Source: AC-32 sp963736055
GTDB lineage: Bacteria; Actinomycetota; Thermoleophilia; Gaiellales; Gaiellaceae
Length of the DNA: 64,000 nucleotides
Reading direction: 5' to 3'
Assembly (NCBI GenBank): GCA_963736055.1
Contig: CAVTNM010000009.1
Coordinates: forward strand, 62,001-126,000
This document shows positions 40,264 to 48,762 of this stretch, piece after piece. Every line of letters starts with the position of its first letter. Positions within the stretch are counted from its first letter, which is position 1. The position numbers were made by a program, and so were the translations under genes. The notes under the pieces were generated by a model, which saw only the letters and a program-made list of their open reading frames with translations, did not search any database and was not told the DNA's origin.

Positions 40264-42159
40264 CTAGGCGCTGAACGCGGCCGCGGGAGGCGCTTCCTCG
40301 TGCGGCTCCTCGGGGCGCTCGGCGAGCGCCAGGCCGATCTGGTCCAGCGAGCGCGACAGCGCCGTGTGGACGTGCCGGCGCAGCGCGCGCGGTGACCGAA
40401 GCACGACGAACCCGACGAGCGCACTGTTCTCTCGCCGCAGCGGCAGCGCCACGAAGGCGCCGTCCTGGCCTCCGAGCTCGTGGCCCGGAGCGGTCAGGAT
40501 CTCCTCGCGGGACTCGGCCTCGCGGACGAGCCAGCTCATCAGCGTCGTCTCCTGCGGCGCCTCGCCGCGGGAGAGCTCGAGCTCCCCGCCGAGCCCGTCT
40601 TCCTCCCACTTGACGAGCCCGATCCACTCGGCTCTGGTCGAGGACTCGAGGACATCGCCGAGCCGGTCGAACACGACCTCGCGCTCGGTCGACGCCAGCG
40701 CCGTCGCAACGGCGCGCTTGAGGCGCGCGGTCAGGAACCGGGCCCGCAGATGGAGGACGACCCCTATGCAGGCGAGAGCTCCGCCGGCCGCCGTGAGGTA
40801 CGGCTGGTCGAGGCCCACGCCGGCGAGGGCGGCCACCACACCGATCAGGGCAACGAGATCCGGGCGTTCCTTGAGGCCATCCGCCCCGTGGATCTGAGGA
40901 ACGCGGTAGGGGGCCGCGGCGCCGCGGAGCTGAGCCTGCTCCTCGGGGTTGAGGTTCGCGTACGGATCCTGGCCGCGCTGGAGGGCGACGAAGGCCTTCG
41001 CCACGGCGGGGTGGAACTGCGTGCCGATGTTGCGCTCGATCTCGGCGAGGGCCTCTTCGGTGCTGAGGCCGACGCGGTAGGGACGGTCGCTCGTCATCGC
41101 GTCGAAGCTGTCGGCCACGACCAGGAAGTGCGCTGCGAGCGGCTGGTCGGCGGACGGGATCCCGTAGTAGCCCCGGCCGTCGAAGCGCTCGCGGTGGTAC
41201 TCGACGGCCCGGGCCTCGGCAGCGGAGAGCTCGAAGCGCCTGAGCAATCGCGCCGAGAGCCTCGGAGCGCGCCAGACCGTGCCCCACTGCGCCGGGGTGA
41301 GCTTGCCGGTCTTGCCGAGGACGGCGGCGTCGACCGCAACCTTGCCGAGGTCGTGCAGGCGGGCGGCCCAGCGCAGCCGGTCGATGTCGGAGTAGGGGAA
41401 CCCGAGCGCGCGGGCGAGCGAGTCGACATAGGTCGCGACACGGATCGAGTGGCGGTAGGTGTACGGGTCGCGCTCGTCGACGATGTTCGCGAAGGTCTCG
41501 AGCGCGTGGAGGGTCTCCTGCCGCGACCGCCGCACCCGCGCCTGCGCCTGGTTGACCGCCAGCGCGACCGGGACGACCGCGAGCACGTTCCACGGATGGT
41601 TGAGCGCGAAGAGGGCGAGGATTGCGCCGAGCCCGACCTCCGCCGAGGCCGCCGCGAAGTCCGGCCGGAGGACCTCGCCGCTCCCGACGAGCTGGAGCAG
41701 CCCGCGCGAAACGACCAGGTAGGCAAGCGCCATCACGATCAGCGGCACGAGGTCGTCCGGGAGCGCGAGCTGCCCCGTGACCCCGCCGCCGAGCGCGAAG
41801 GCGTAGCCGGCCGCGACGGAGGCCAGCGCGAAGGCAGAGGCCTGGAACGCGGCGGAGCGCCAGGAGCCCCTGACGAGCCGCGCTAGCAGGGCGGCGAGCC
41901 CGGCGACCAGCGCGCCGCGCCAGGGCCCGAGCACGATCACCGCGGCCAGGTCGACGCCGGAGGCGACGCGGAAGACGCCCTGCCCGACCGGTTCCCGGAC
42001 CCTGCCGCTGTCGGGATCCTCGAGCAGCTCGGCAGCGAGGGCGGCGGCGCCGAGCAGCGCGAGCGCCGTGAGCGGGCGGCCGACGGCAGCGAAGGCTCCG
42101 GCCACGGTCACGCCGAGACCGGCCGCCACGGTTGCATAGGCAAGGAGGGAATGCCGCAT
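40264..42159 (-). CDS. Membrane HD-GYP domain protein (putative c-di-GMP phosphodiesterase)
   Basis: A 631-residue protein. The first ~200 residues hold about six hydrophobic helices of a MASE-like sensor. An HD-GYP domain follows: TYRHSIRVATYVDSLA, WAARLHDLGKVAVD, YHRERFDGRGYYGIP (GYP written GYYGIP), and VADSFDAMTSDRPYR. The C-terminal third, after two more hydrophobic segments, resembles a GAF-like domain. HD-GYP proteins usually hydrolyse cyclic di-GMP. The ATG at 42159 has GATATA 6 nt upstream, as does pilB. Confidence 0.85.
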   Translation of the reverse strand: MRHSLLAYATVAAGLGVTVAGAFAAVGRPLTALALLGAAALAAELLEDPDSGRVREPVGQGVFRVASGVDLAAVIVLGPWRGALVAGLAALLARLVRGSWRSAAFQASAFALASVAAGYAFALGGGVTGQLALPDDLVPLIVMALAYLVVSRGLLQLVGSGEVLRPDFAAASAEVGLGAILALFALNHPWNVLAVVPVALAVNQAQARVRRSRQETLHALETFANIVDERDPYTYRHSIRVATYVDSLARALGFPYSDIDRLRWAARLHDLGKVAVDAAVLGKTGKLTPAQWGTVWRAPRLSARLLRRFELSAAEARAVEYHRERFDGRGYYGIPSADQPLAAHFLVVADSFDAMTSDRPYRVGLSTEEALAEIERNIGTQFHPAVAKAFVALQRGQDPYANLNPEEQAQLRGAAAPYRVPQIHGADGLKERPDLVALIGVVAALAGVGLDQPYLTAAGGALACIGVVLHLRARFLTARLKRAVATALASTEREVVFDRLGDVLESSTRAEWIGLVKWEEDGLGGELELSRGEAPQETTLMSWLVREAESREEILTAPGHELGGQDGAFVALPLRRENSALVGFVVLRSPRALRRHVHTALSRSLDQIGLALAERPEEPHEEAPPAAAFSA

Positions 42160-42165
42160 CGTCGG

Positions 42166-42171
42166 TATATC
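42166..42171 (-). promoter_or_regulatory. GATATA box before the HD-GYP gene
   Basis: On the minus strand CGATATACCGACG runs directly into the ATG at 42159. It closely matches the pilB upstream sequence CGATATAGCCGACG. The context resembles flagellar-type sigma -10 elements (GCCGATAT), but two sites are not enough for a firm assignment. Confidence 0.4.
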
Positions 42172-42271
42172 GGAAGCCCGGGAGGGGCCACTTGAGGCGC
42201 CGAGTCGGCGGCGCCGACCAGAAGAGGTCGCGCCGGCTTCGCCGGCGGGGCCGCTAACCCTGCACGGTGTC

Positions 42272-42277
42272 TAGACT
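42272..42277 (+). promoter_or_regulatory. Leaderless -10 box of rnj
   Basis: TAGACT ends 6 nt before the ATG at 42284. No Shine-Dalgarno is visible. Just upstream is a CGCCGGC-TTC-GCCGGCG hairpin (42231-42247) and a GGCGCC-rich hairpin (42196-42215). Confidence 0.55.
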
Positions 42278-42283
42278 GCCGCG

Positions 42284-43942
42284 ATGCCGGGAAGCACACG
42301 AATCATCCCGCTGGGCGGCCTCGGCGAGGTCGGAAAGAACATGACCGTGTTCGAGGCCGACGGCACCTCGCTCGTTATCGACGCCGGGCTCGCGTTCCCA
42401 CGCGACGAGCACCTCGGCGTCGACCTGATCCTGCCCGACTTCTCGTATCTCACCGACGAGGGGAAGTCGATCCGGGCCGTGCTCCTGACCCACGGGCACG
42501 AGGACCACGTGGGCGCACTGCCGTACCTGCTGCGCGAGGGCCGCGTCGAGGAGGTCTGGGCGACCAGGCTCACGCTCGGGCTGATCAAGTCCAAGCTCGA
42601 CGAGCACGGCCTTCTGCGCGCGGTGGAGCTGCGAGAGGCCGACCCCGACGCACCGCCGGTCGACCTGGGACCGTTCCGAGCCGAGTTCGTGCGTGTCGCG
42701 CACTCGATTCCCGACTCGGTCGCCGTCGTGCTCGAGAGCCCGGGCGGCCGAATCGTGCACACGGGCGACTACAAGATGGACCACACGCCCGTGGACGGCC
42801 TTCGTACCGACGTCGGCCGGCTGGCTGAGATCGGCAACCGCGGAGTCGATCTCCTGCTCGGCGACTCCACCAATGCCGAACGACCCGGGGTAACAGGCTC
42901 CGAGCGGCTCGTCGGGGAGGCGTTCCGGCAGCTGATCCCGCCTCGCACCGGCCGGATCCTCGTCGCGTCGTTCGCCTCGAACGTGCACCGCATGCAGCAG
43001 GCAATCGACGTCGCCGTCGAGGTGGGGCGCAAGGTCTGCGTCGTCGGGCGCTCCATGCGGAAGAACGTCAACATTGCCCGGAATCTCGGCTACATCGACG
43101 TGCCCGAGGAGACGCTGATCCGGCCGAACGAGCTCGACGAGTACGACCGGGGCGACGTGCTCATCCTCTGCACCGGCAGCCAGGGCGAGCCGCTCTCGGC
43201 GCTCGTGCGGATCGCCTACAACGACCATCCGGCGATCCACATCGAGGCGGGGGACACGGTGATCATCTCCGCGAAGCCGGTCCCCGGGAACGAGCTGAAG
43301 GTCCACGACGCGATCAACCAGCTCGCGCACTCCGGCGCGGAGGTGCTCCACCAGGAGGTCGCGCCGGTCCACGTCTCGGGCCACGGCAACGCCGAAGAGC
43401 TGCGCCTGATGCTGAGCCTCGTGCGGCCGAAGTCGGTGATGCCCGTCCACGGCGAGTTCCGGATGCTGGCGGCGCACGCGCGGCTCGCGATCGAGAGCGG
43501 CGTGCCAGAGAACCGGATCGTCCTGGCCGAGAACGGCTCGGTCGTCGAGCTGGACGAGTCGGGCGCGTACCTGAGAGATCGCGTCGAGGCCGGCGTGACC
43601 TTCGTCGACGGCCTGGGCGTCGGGGACGTGCAGGACGTGGCGTTGCGCGACCGGCGCCACCTCTCCGAGGACGGTGTGCTGATCGTCGTCGCGACGCTCA
43701 CCGGCCGGAACGGCTCCGTCGCCGGACAGCCGGAGCTGATCGCCCGCGGCTTCGCGGAGCCGGGGGAGCCGCTGCTCGACGAGATGCGCGAGGAGGCCCA
43801 GCGCGTCCTCGACAAGCTCGTCAAGGAGAACGTGACCGAGATCAAGCTCCTCCAGGAGCACCTGCACGACGGGCTCGGGCAGCTGATCTACGACCGCACG
43901 GGTCGACGCCCGATGATTCTTCCCGTAGTAGTAGAGGTATGA
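42284..43942 (+). CDS. rnj: Ribonuclease J
   Basis: A 552-residue metallo-beta-lactamase/beta-CASP RNase with 5'-3' exo- and endonuclease activity. Metal motif HGHEDHVGALPYLL (about residues 70-83), then GDYKMDHTPVDG, LLGDSTNAERPG, CTGSQGEPLSAL and the beta-CASP/C-terminal motif HVSGHGNAEELRLML, PVHGEFRML. With pnp, rny and nrnA it completes the main RNA decay set in this window. The stop overlaps the next gene's ATG (ATGA). Confidence 0.96.
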   Translation: MPGSTRIIPLGGLGEVGKNMTVFEADGTSLVIDAGLAFPRDEHLGVDLILPDFSYLTDEGKSIRAVLLTHGHEDHVGALPYLLREGRVEEVWATRLTLGLIKSKLDEHGLLRAVELREADPDAPPVDLGPFRAEFVRVAHSIPDSVAVVLESPGGRIVHTGDYKMDHTPVDGLRTDVGRLAEIGNRGVDLLLGDSTNAERPGVTGSERLVGEAFRQLIPPRTGRILVASFASNVHRMQQAIDVAVEVGRKVCVVGRSMRKNVNIARNLGYIDVPEETLIRPNELDEYDRGDVLILCTGSQGEPLSALVRIAYNDHPAIHIEAGDTVIISAKPVPGNELKVHDAINQLAHSGAEVLHQEVAPVHVSGHGNAEELRLMLSLVRPKSVMPVHGEFRMLAAHARLAIESGVPENRIVLAENGSVVELDESGAYLRDRVEAGVTFVDGLGVGDVQDVALRDRRHLSEDGVLIVVATLTGRNGSVAGQPELIARGFAEPGEPLLDEMREEAQRVLDKLVKENVTEIKLLQEHLHDGLGQLIYDRTGRRPMILPVVVEV

Positions 43943-44496
43943 GAACAACCAGGGCAGAGCCGAGCTGGGCCGACGTCCTCGTCGACAACGCGGCCGACGC
44001 GGACACCGCCGAGCGCCTCATCAGGCAGCTGATCGCAGCGCAGGTCTCGGCGCTCGCCTTCTGCCGGCTGCTCGAGCGCTGGAATCGCGGTGACGCGGCT
44101 CCGTCGACTCCCGGCGGACGCCAGGCGGCGCTGCGCCGCGCGGCCGATCGAGCCGAGACCGCCCTCGTCGGGCTGGAACGGCCGCTCGGTCGCTACCTGC
44201 TCGAGCTCGAGCCCGAGCGCGCAGAAGGCCGCTCGTGGTACGGGGCCCCGGGTGCGGCCGAGCTCCTCGAGTGGGCACCGGTGCTGAACCGGGCGGGCGT
44301 GCGCTCCTCCCCGGTGCGGGTCACGCAGGCTTACCTGGAGCTGGCCGTCTTCCTGCGCGCGCTGGCCGGGCTGACAGACGCGGCACGGATTCGCTCCGCG
44401 CCCGACCGGTCGTCGCTCTGGGCCGGGCTCTTCGACCTGCGCGAGAACCTGCTCGGTCGCGCGGTCGACGATCTCCGCGCGCTTGCCACCGCCTGA
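43939..44496 (+). CDS. Unknown alpha-helical protein coupled to rnj
   Basis: A 185-residue, probably all-helical protein rich in Ala/Arg/Leu (AERLIRQLIAAQVSALAFCRLLERW; LRALAGLTDAARI). No membrane segment or known domain is recognised. Its ATG overlaps the RNase J stop by 4 bp, so it is made together with RNase J and could be a partner of it. Structured repeat R1 begins at its stop codon. Confidence 0.7.
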   Translation: MRTTRAEPSWADVLVDNAADADTAERLIRQLIAAQVSALAFCRLLERWNRGDAAPSTPGGRQAALRRAADRAETALVGLERPLGRYLLELEPERAEGRSWYGAPGAAELLEWAPVLNRAGVRSSPVRVTQAYLELAVFLRALAGLTDAARIRSAPDRSSLWAGLFDLRENLLGRAVDDLRALATA

Positions 44497-44565
44497 GGCG
44501 TCGCTCGCGATGCCGTCTCAGGACGTGTGGGTCGCCCGCGCGTCCGTCTGAAATGACCGGTCGAC
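44492..44565 (+). repeat. Two-hairpin repeat family 2, copy R1
   Basis: Starts on the stop codon of the unknown gene. Hairpin 1: GGCGTCGC-TC-GCGATGCC (44497-44514), inside CCTGAG/CTCAGG. Hairpin 2: GGACGTGTGGG-TCG-CCCGCGCGTCC (44521-44545). It ends with GTCTGAAATGACC-GTCGAC. Compared with R2, the stem differences keep pairing (T-A for C-G, and G-U pairs). Confidence 0.85.
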
Positions 44566-44581
44566 ACGACGGGATAGAGCC

Positions 44582-45397
44582 GTGACGCCACCTCTCACAG
44601 TTGTCGGGTCCGTCAACCTGGACCTGGTCGCGCGGTGCGAGCGGTTGCCGCGGCCGGGGGAGACGCTCACGGACGCGAGCTTCCACCGCTATCCGGGCGG
44701 CAAGGGCGCGAATCAGGCGGTTGCCGCGGCCCGTCTCGGCGCCGAGGTCACGTTCGTTGGCAGCATCGGCGACGACGAGTTCGCAGACGAGGCGCTGACA
44801 GGGCTGCGGGAGGCCGGCGTGAAGACGGTGCTTCGAGAAGGCGGGGCTACGGGCGTCGCGGTGATCATCGTCGACGCCCGGGGTGAGAACCAGATCGTCG
44901 TGGCGCCGGGGGCGAACGCCGAGTTGCACGACCCGCAGGCGAGCGGCGCAGTTCTCTCGCAGCTCGAGATCCCGGTCGACGCCGTCCGCGCCGCCGCGGC
45001 TCGAGCGGAGCGCTTCTTCCTCAACGCGGCGCCTGCCCGGCCGATCCCGCCCGAGCTCGTGCGAGCCGCGGAGGTCGTGATCGTGAACCGCTACGAGCTC
45101 GAGGCGCTGCCCGAGACCCCGAAGCTGACCGCGCTGACGCTCGGCGAGGAGGGCGCCGTCCTGCTCGAGGACGGCAGAGAGGTTGCCCGGGCCGAAGCGC
45201 CCCGCGTCCAGGCCGTGGACGGCACCGCCGCCGGCGATGCCTTCACCGCATGCCTCGTCGTCTCGCTGCTCGAGAGCCGAGGCCGCGAAGACGCGCTCCG
45301 CCGGGCCTGTGCCGCGGGCGGGCTCGCGGCCTCGCGGCCCGGAGCGCAGCCCTCGCTGCCCACGGCCGGCGAGGTGGATGCGATCCTCCAGCCCTGA
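44582..45397 (+). CDS. rbsK: PfkB-family carbohydrate kinase, probable ribokinase
   Basis: A 271-residue sugar kinase. The N-terminal GSVNLDLVARCERLPRPGETL and YPGGKGANQAVAAARLGA match ribokinase, and the C-terminal DGTAAGDAFTACLV holds the anion hole and catalytic Asp. It is about 35 residues shorter than typical ribokinase, mostly in the lid region. Next to a nucleoside hydrolase, it would phosphorylate the ribose released. GTG start; structured repeats lie on both sides. Confidence 0.87.
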   Translation: MTPPLTVVGSVNLDLVARCERLPRPGETLTDASFHRYPGGKGANQAVAAARLGAEVTFVGSIGDDEFADEALTGLREAGVKTVLREGGATGVAVIIVDARGENQIVVAPGANAELHDPQASGAVLSQLEIPVDAVRAAAARAERFFLNAAPARPIPPELVRAAEVVIVNRYELEALPETPKLTALTLGEEGAVLLEDGREVARAEAPRVQAVDGTAAGDAFTACLVVSLLESRGREDALRRACAAGGLAASRPGAQPSLPTAGEVDAILQP

Positions 45398-45468
45398 GGC
45401 GCCGCTTGCGGCGCCGTCGTCAGGACGTACGGGCTTGCCCGTACGTCCGTCTGAAATGACCAGTCGAC
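45393..45468 (+). repeat. Two-hairpin repeat family 2, copy R2
   Basis: Starts on the ribokinase stop codon. Hairpin 1: GGCGCCGC-TT-GCGGCGCC (45398-45415). Hairpin 2: GGACGTACGGGC-TT-GCCCGTACGTCC (45423-45448), a perfect 12-bp stem. About 60 of 76 positions match R1. The same GTCTGAAATGACC-GTCGAC tail follows. Confidence 0.85.
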
Positions 45469-45479
45469 CCGCCGTGCGC

Positions 45480-45485
45480 TAGAAC
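45480..45485 (+). promoter_or_regulatory. Candidate leaderless -10 box of the nucleoside hydrolase
   Basis: TAGAAC ends 8 nt before the ATG at 45494. It lacks the final T of the consensus, so it is a weaker candidate. Confidence 0.4.
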
Positions 45486-45493
45486 CTAGGTCG

Positions 45494-46405
45494 ATGGCGA
45501 TCCCGATCCTGCTCGACTGCGACCCGGGCCACGATGACGCGATCGCGCTCCTGCTCGCGCTTGCGAGCCCCGAGGTCGAGCTGCGCGGGGTGACCACGGT
45601 GGCCGGCAACCAGACGCTCGAGAAGACGACCGCCAACGCGATTCGTGTGCTGGAGCTCGCCGGCAGGGGCGACGTGCCGGTCGCCGTGGGCTCGCCGCGC
45701 CCGCTCGTGCGCGAGCCGTTCGTCGCCGCCCACGTCCACGGCGAGACCGGGCTCGACGGGCCGAAGCTGGCGGCGCCGCAGGCGGAGCCCGTTGCCCAGC
45801 ACGCGGTCGACTTCCTGGCCGAGCACATGGAGGGTGCGACCCTCGTCGCCACGGGACCGCTGACCAACGTCGCGCTCCTGCTCGCCCGCTATCCCGACGT
45901 CCAGCCCGAACGGATCGTGCTGATGGGAGGCGCGATCGCGGAGGGCAACGTCACGCCGGCGGCGGAGTTCAACGTCTGGGCCGATCCGGAGGCCGCTAAG
46001 CGTGTCTTCGCCAGCGGCCTCGACGTCACCATGGTCGGCCTCGACGTGACGCACCGGGCTCTGCTCACCCGCGCGCACGCCGAGCGCCTGCGCGGCTCGG
46101 GGCGGATCGGGACCTTCGTCGCGGAGTTGCTCGACTTCTACGGCGTCTTCCACCGCGAGGTCTACGCCTTCGACGGCTCGCCGGTCCACGACGCGGTCGC
46201 GGTCGCCCAGGTGATCCGGCCGGAGCTGCTGCAGCTCGAGCGCCTCAACGTCCGGGTCGACTGTGAGTCGGAGCTCTGCCGCGGGCGCACCGTGGTGGAC
46301 GTCTGGCGCCGCACGGGCCTCCAGCCGACCGCGAGCGTCGCCGTCGAGATCGATGCCGAGGAGTTCCTCGAGCTCTTGCTGGAGCGGCTCGCCCGGCTAG
46401 GCTAG
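45494..46405 (+). CDS. Inosine/uridine-preferring nucleoside hydrolase
   Basis: A 303-residue hydrolase splitting ribonucleosides to base and ribose. The calcium-binding N-terminus LDCDPGHDDAIALLLAL is diagnostic, and VLMGGAIAEGNVTPAAEFNVWADPEAA and SPVHDAVAVA complete the active site. No signal peptide. It pairs logically with the upstream ribokinase and with the BMP-type importer at 52-58 kb. Confidence 0.93.
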   Translation: MAIPILLDCDPGHDDAIALLLALASPEVELRGVTTVAGNQTLEKTTANAIRVLELAGRGDVPVAVGSPRPLVREPFVAAHVHGETGLDGPKLAAPQAEPVAQHAVDFLAEHMEGATLVATGPLTNVALLLARYPDVQPERIVLMGGAIAEGNVTPAAEFNVWADPEAAKRVFASGLDVTMVGLDVTHRALLTRAHAERLRGSGRIGTFVAELLDFYGVFHREVYAFDGSPVHDAVAVAQVIRPELLQLERLNVRVDCESELCRGRTVVDVWRRTGLQPTASVAVEIDAEEFLELLLERLARLG

Positions 46406-46411
46406 GGGCTC

Positions 46412-46816
46412 ATGGCGGTCGTAGCCTCGATCGTGCCCTTCCTGATCCCCGTCTTCATCCTCGGGGGCCTGCTCCTGCTGCTGATCGCGCTGAACCTCCT
46501 GGCGCGCGTGCAGAACGGCCGCTACGTCCGCCCGATCGGCCAGGCGATGATGAAGGTGCCCATTCTGAAGCGGTATCTGCAGAAGGCCTCGAGGGCTTCG
46601 CTCGAGAAGCAGAACCCCGAGCTCGCAAGTGCGATGGCGAAGCTCGAGCGCAGCGGTGTTCAGAACGATCCGCAGCGCGCACAGGCGGCCCTCTCACGTC
46701 TCAGCGCCGCGGAGCGCAAGGCCTGGCTGGAGGCCGCCGGGCAGCAGGGCGCGATCCCGGAGCCGATGAACCGCCAGCAGCGGCGCCAGCAGGCGAAGCT
46801 GAAGAAGAACCGCTAG
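46412..46816 (+). CDS. Single-pass membrane protein of unknown function
   Basis: A 134-residue protein with an N-terminal membrane helix (PFLIPVFILGGLLLLLIALNLL, near 9-30) and a basic cytoplasmic helical part ending QQRRQQAKLKKNR. No family recognised. It starts 6 bp after the nucleoside hydrolase stop and probably shares its transcript. Confidence 0.75.
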   Translation: MAVVASIVPFLIPVFILGGLLLLLIALNLLARVQNGRYVRPIGQAMMKVPILKRYLQKASRASLEKQNPELASAMAKLERSGVQNDPQRAQAALSRLSAAERKAWLEAAGQQGAIPEPMNRQQRRQQAKLKKNR

Positions 46817-46929
46817 CCGCCGTTCGCACAACCACGGGGACGAGCAGGAAAGCTGTTTCGCGCTGCAATTTCTCGATCAAGCTTCGAGCCCGCCGGCGGC
46901 GTCTATAGCTCCGTCACTCGTCAACGTGC

Positions 46930-46946
46930 GGGCCGCTGCGCGGCCC
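46930..46946 (+). other. Hairpin in the binding-protein leader
   Basis: GGGCCGC-TGC-GCGGCCC lies directly before the AAAGGAG Shine-Dalgarno of the gene at 46960. It may be a leader stabiliser or regulatory hairpin. A possible -10 box TATAGC is at 46904-46909. Confidence 0.4.
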
Positions 46947-46959
46947 TGAAAGGAGTCCG

Positions 46960-48607
46960 ATGGACGGCAGGTCACACTCGCCGACGCGCATCGTCGTCTC
47001 CGCGATCCTTGCGGTCGCCGGCTCGATGCTGCTGGTGGCGGCGGCCGTTGCAGGACCGGCCCACAACGCGAGCCCCGCGGCGAAAGGCAAGGTCGGCGGC
47101 ACGCTGCGGGTCAACCTCTCGACGACCGACGTGCAGTACACCGATCCCTCGCTCGAGTACGAGTCAACCGGGTGGCAGGTCGAGTACGCCACCGCCCTCA
47201 AGCTCCTGAACTGGAAGGAGACGAAGGCGACGCTCTTCCCGGAGGCGGCGACGTCGTTCCCGCTGGTCGCGGCCGGCGGCCGGCGCTACACCTTCCACAT
47301 CCGGCCGGGACAGCGGCTCAGCAACGGGGAGAAGATCACGGCGGCGAACTTCCGCTACGCGTTCCAGCGGGCGAACAACCCGAAGATGAACTCGCCTGCG
47401 GCCGCGTTCCTCTCCGACGTCACCTCGGTGGTGACCAAGGGGAAGTACACCCTCGTGATCAACCTGAAGAAGCCGAGGCCGGACTTTGCCTCGATCGTCT
47501 CGATGCCGTTCTTCCAGGCGATCCCGCTGAAGCTTCCGCTCGACCCGAACGGCGTGAAGACCCCCGCCTCGGGCGGCCCCTACTACATCTCGGCCAGGGA
47601 CATCGGCCGCACCATCGTGCTGAGCCGGAACAAGTTCTACAAGGGCAACCGCCCGCACAACCCGAACCTGATCACGATCAGCGTGAATACGAACCTGGAC
47701 ACGAGCCTTCTGCAGGTTCGGAGCAACCAGCGTGACTACGACATGTTCGGCGTCCCGCCGACCGCTCACGTCCAGCTGCACAACCAGTACCCGAAGCAGT
47801 ACCACGTGAAGCCGGGCGTGATCACCGATTTCCTGACGATGAACACGACCTACGGGTCGAAGGGTGAGGGAATCAAGAACCACTCCTGCTTCAACGGGTA
47901 CACCGGCCCGGGCGTCCGCACGCGGCAGGCGGTCAACTACGCCGTCAACAGGCCGTCGGCGCTCGCTCAGCGCGGCGCGTTCGCAGGCACGCCGACGAAC
48001 CAGATCCTGCCGCCGACGATGCCCGGCTTCCACAACTGGAAGAAGGCTCTCGGCTACCCGACGAGCAAGCCGAACGTGTCCAAGGCCCGCTCGCTCAAGC
48101 CGAAGAAGTGCAACATCGTCTTCTACGGCGCCACCAGCCCGACCTCGATCGGGATCATGCAGCTGGTCAAGGGCGACCTGTCGAAGATCGGGATCAACGC
48201 GGACCTCAAGACGTTCCCCTTCGCAGTCCGGATCGCGAAGGAGGGCCACCGGGGCGAGCCGTACGACCTCGATCTTCAGGCCTGGGGTGCCGACTACCCC
48301 GACCCGGTCGACTTCATCGACATCCTGCTCGACGGCCGCAACATCCAGGCCGAGAACAACAACGACAACTCCTACTTCAACAATCCGACGCTTCAACAAC
48401 CGGATGCAGTCCGCCGGACGCATCTCGAACCTGTCGAAGCGTTATGCGGCGTGGGCGCTCATCGACCGCGACGTGATGAAGAAGCAGGCTCCTCTGGCGC
48501 CGCTCTTCTTCCGCACGGTGCGTGAGTTCACCTCGAAGCGGATCGGTTGCTACTCGTACCAGCCGATTTACGCGGTCATGAACTTCAACGCCGTCTGCAT
48601 CAAGTAG
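46960..48607 (+). pseudogene. ABC transporter peptide-type substrate-binding protein (family 5), frameshifted
   Basis: The protein has a signal peptide (VVSAILAVAGSMLLVAAAVAG) and a family 5 solute-binding fold: FHIRPGQRLSNGEKITAANFRYAFQR, GGPYYISARD, QAVNYAVNRPSAL, LQAWGADYPDPVDFIDILLDG (quoted as separate motifs). Near 48381-48390 one extra base shifts the frame; the corrected C-terminus (RFNNRMQSAGRISNLSKRY...) ends at the TAG at 48605-48607, giving 548 residues. Uncorrected it stops at 48525 with an unrelated tail. No ABC permease or ATPase of this type is nearby. It has a strong Shine-Dalgarno. Confidence 0.85.
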
Positions 48608-48618
48608 GCAGGCACGGG

Positions 48619-48654
48619 TGAGGCGTCGGCCACCGTGACTCCACCGACGCCTCA
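48619..48654 (+). terminator. Hairpin terminator candidate after the binding protein
   Basis: TGAGGCGTCGG (48619-48629) and CCGACGCCTCA (48644-48654) form a perfect 11-bp stem with a 14-nt loop. The T-tract is poor, so termination may be weak. Confidence 0.5.
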
Positions 48655-48762
48655 TCCGCTTCCAAGTCTCGCTAACGATCGTGCCGGGAGTCACGTCTAA
48701 GGGAACGACGCGCCTTCTGGGAGGAGAATCCGTCATCGAGGGAACGGTGTAGGGCCCGCCTC

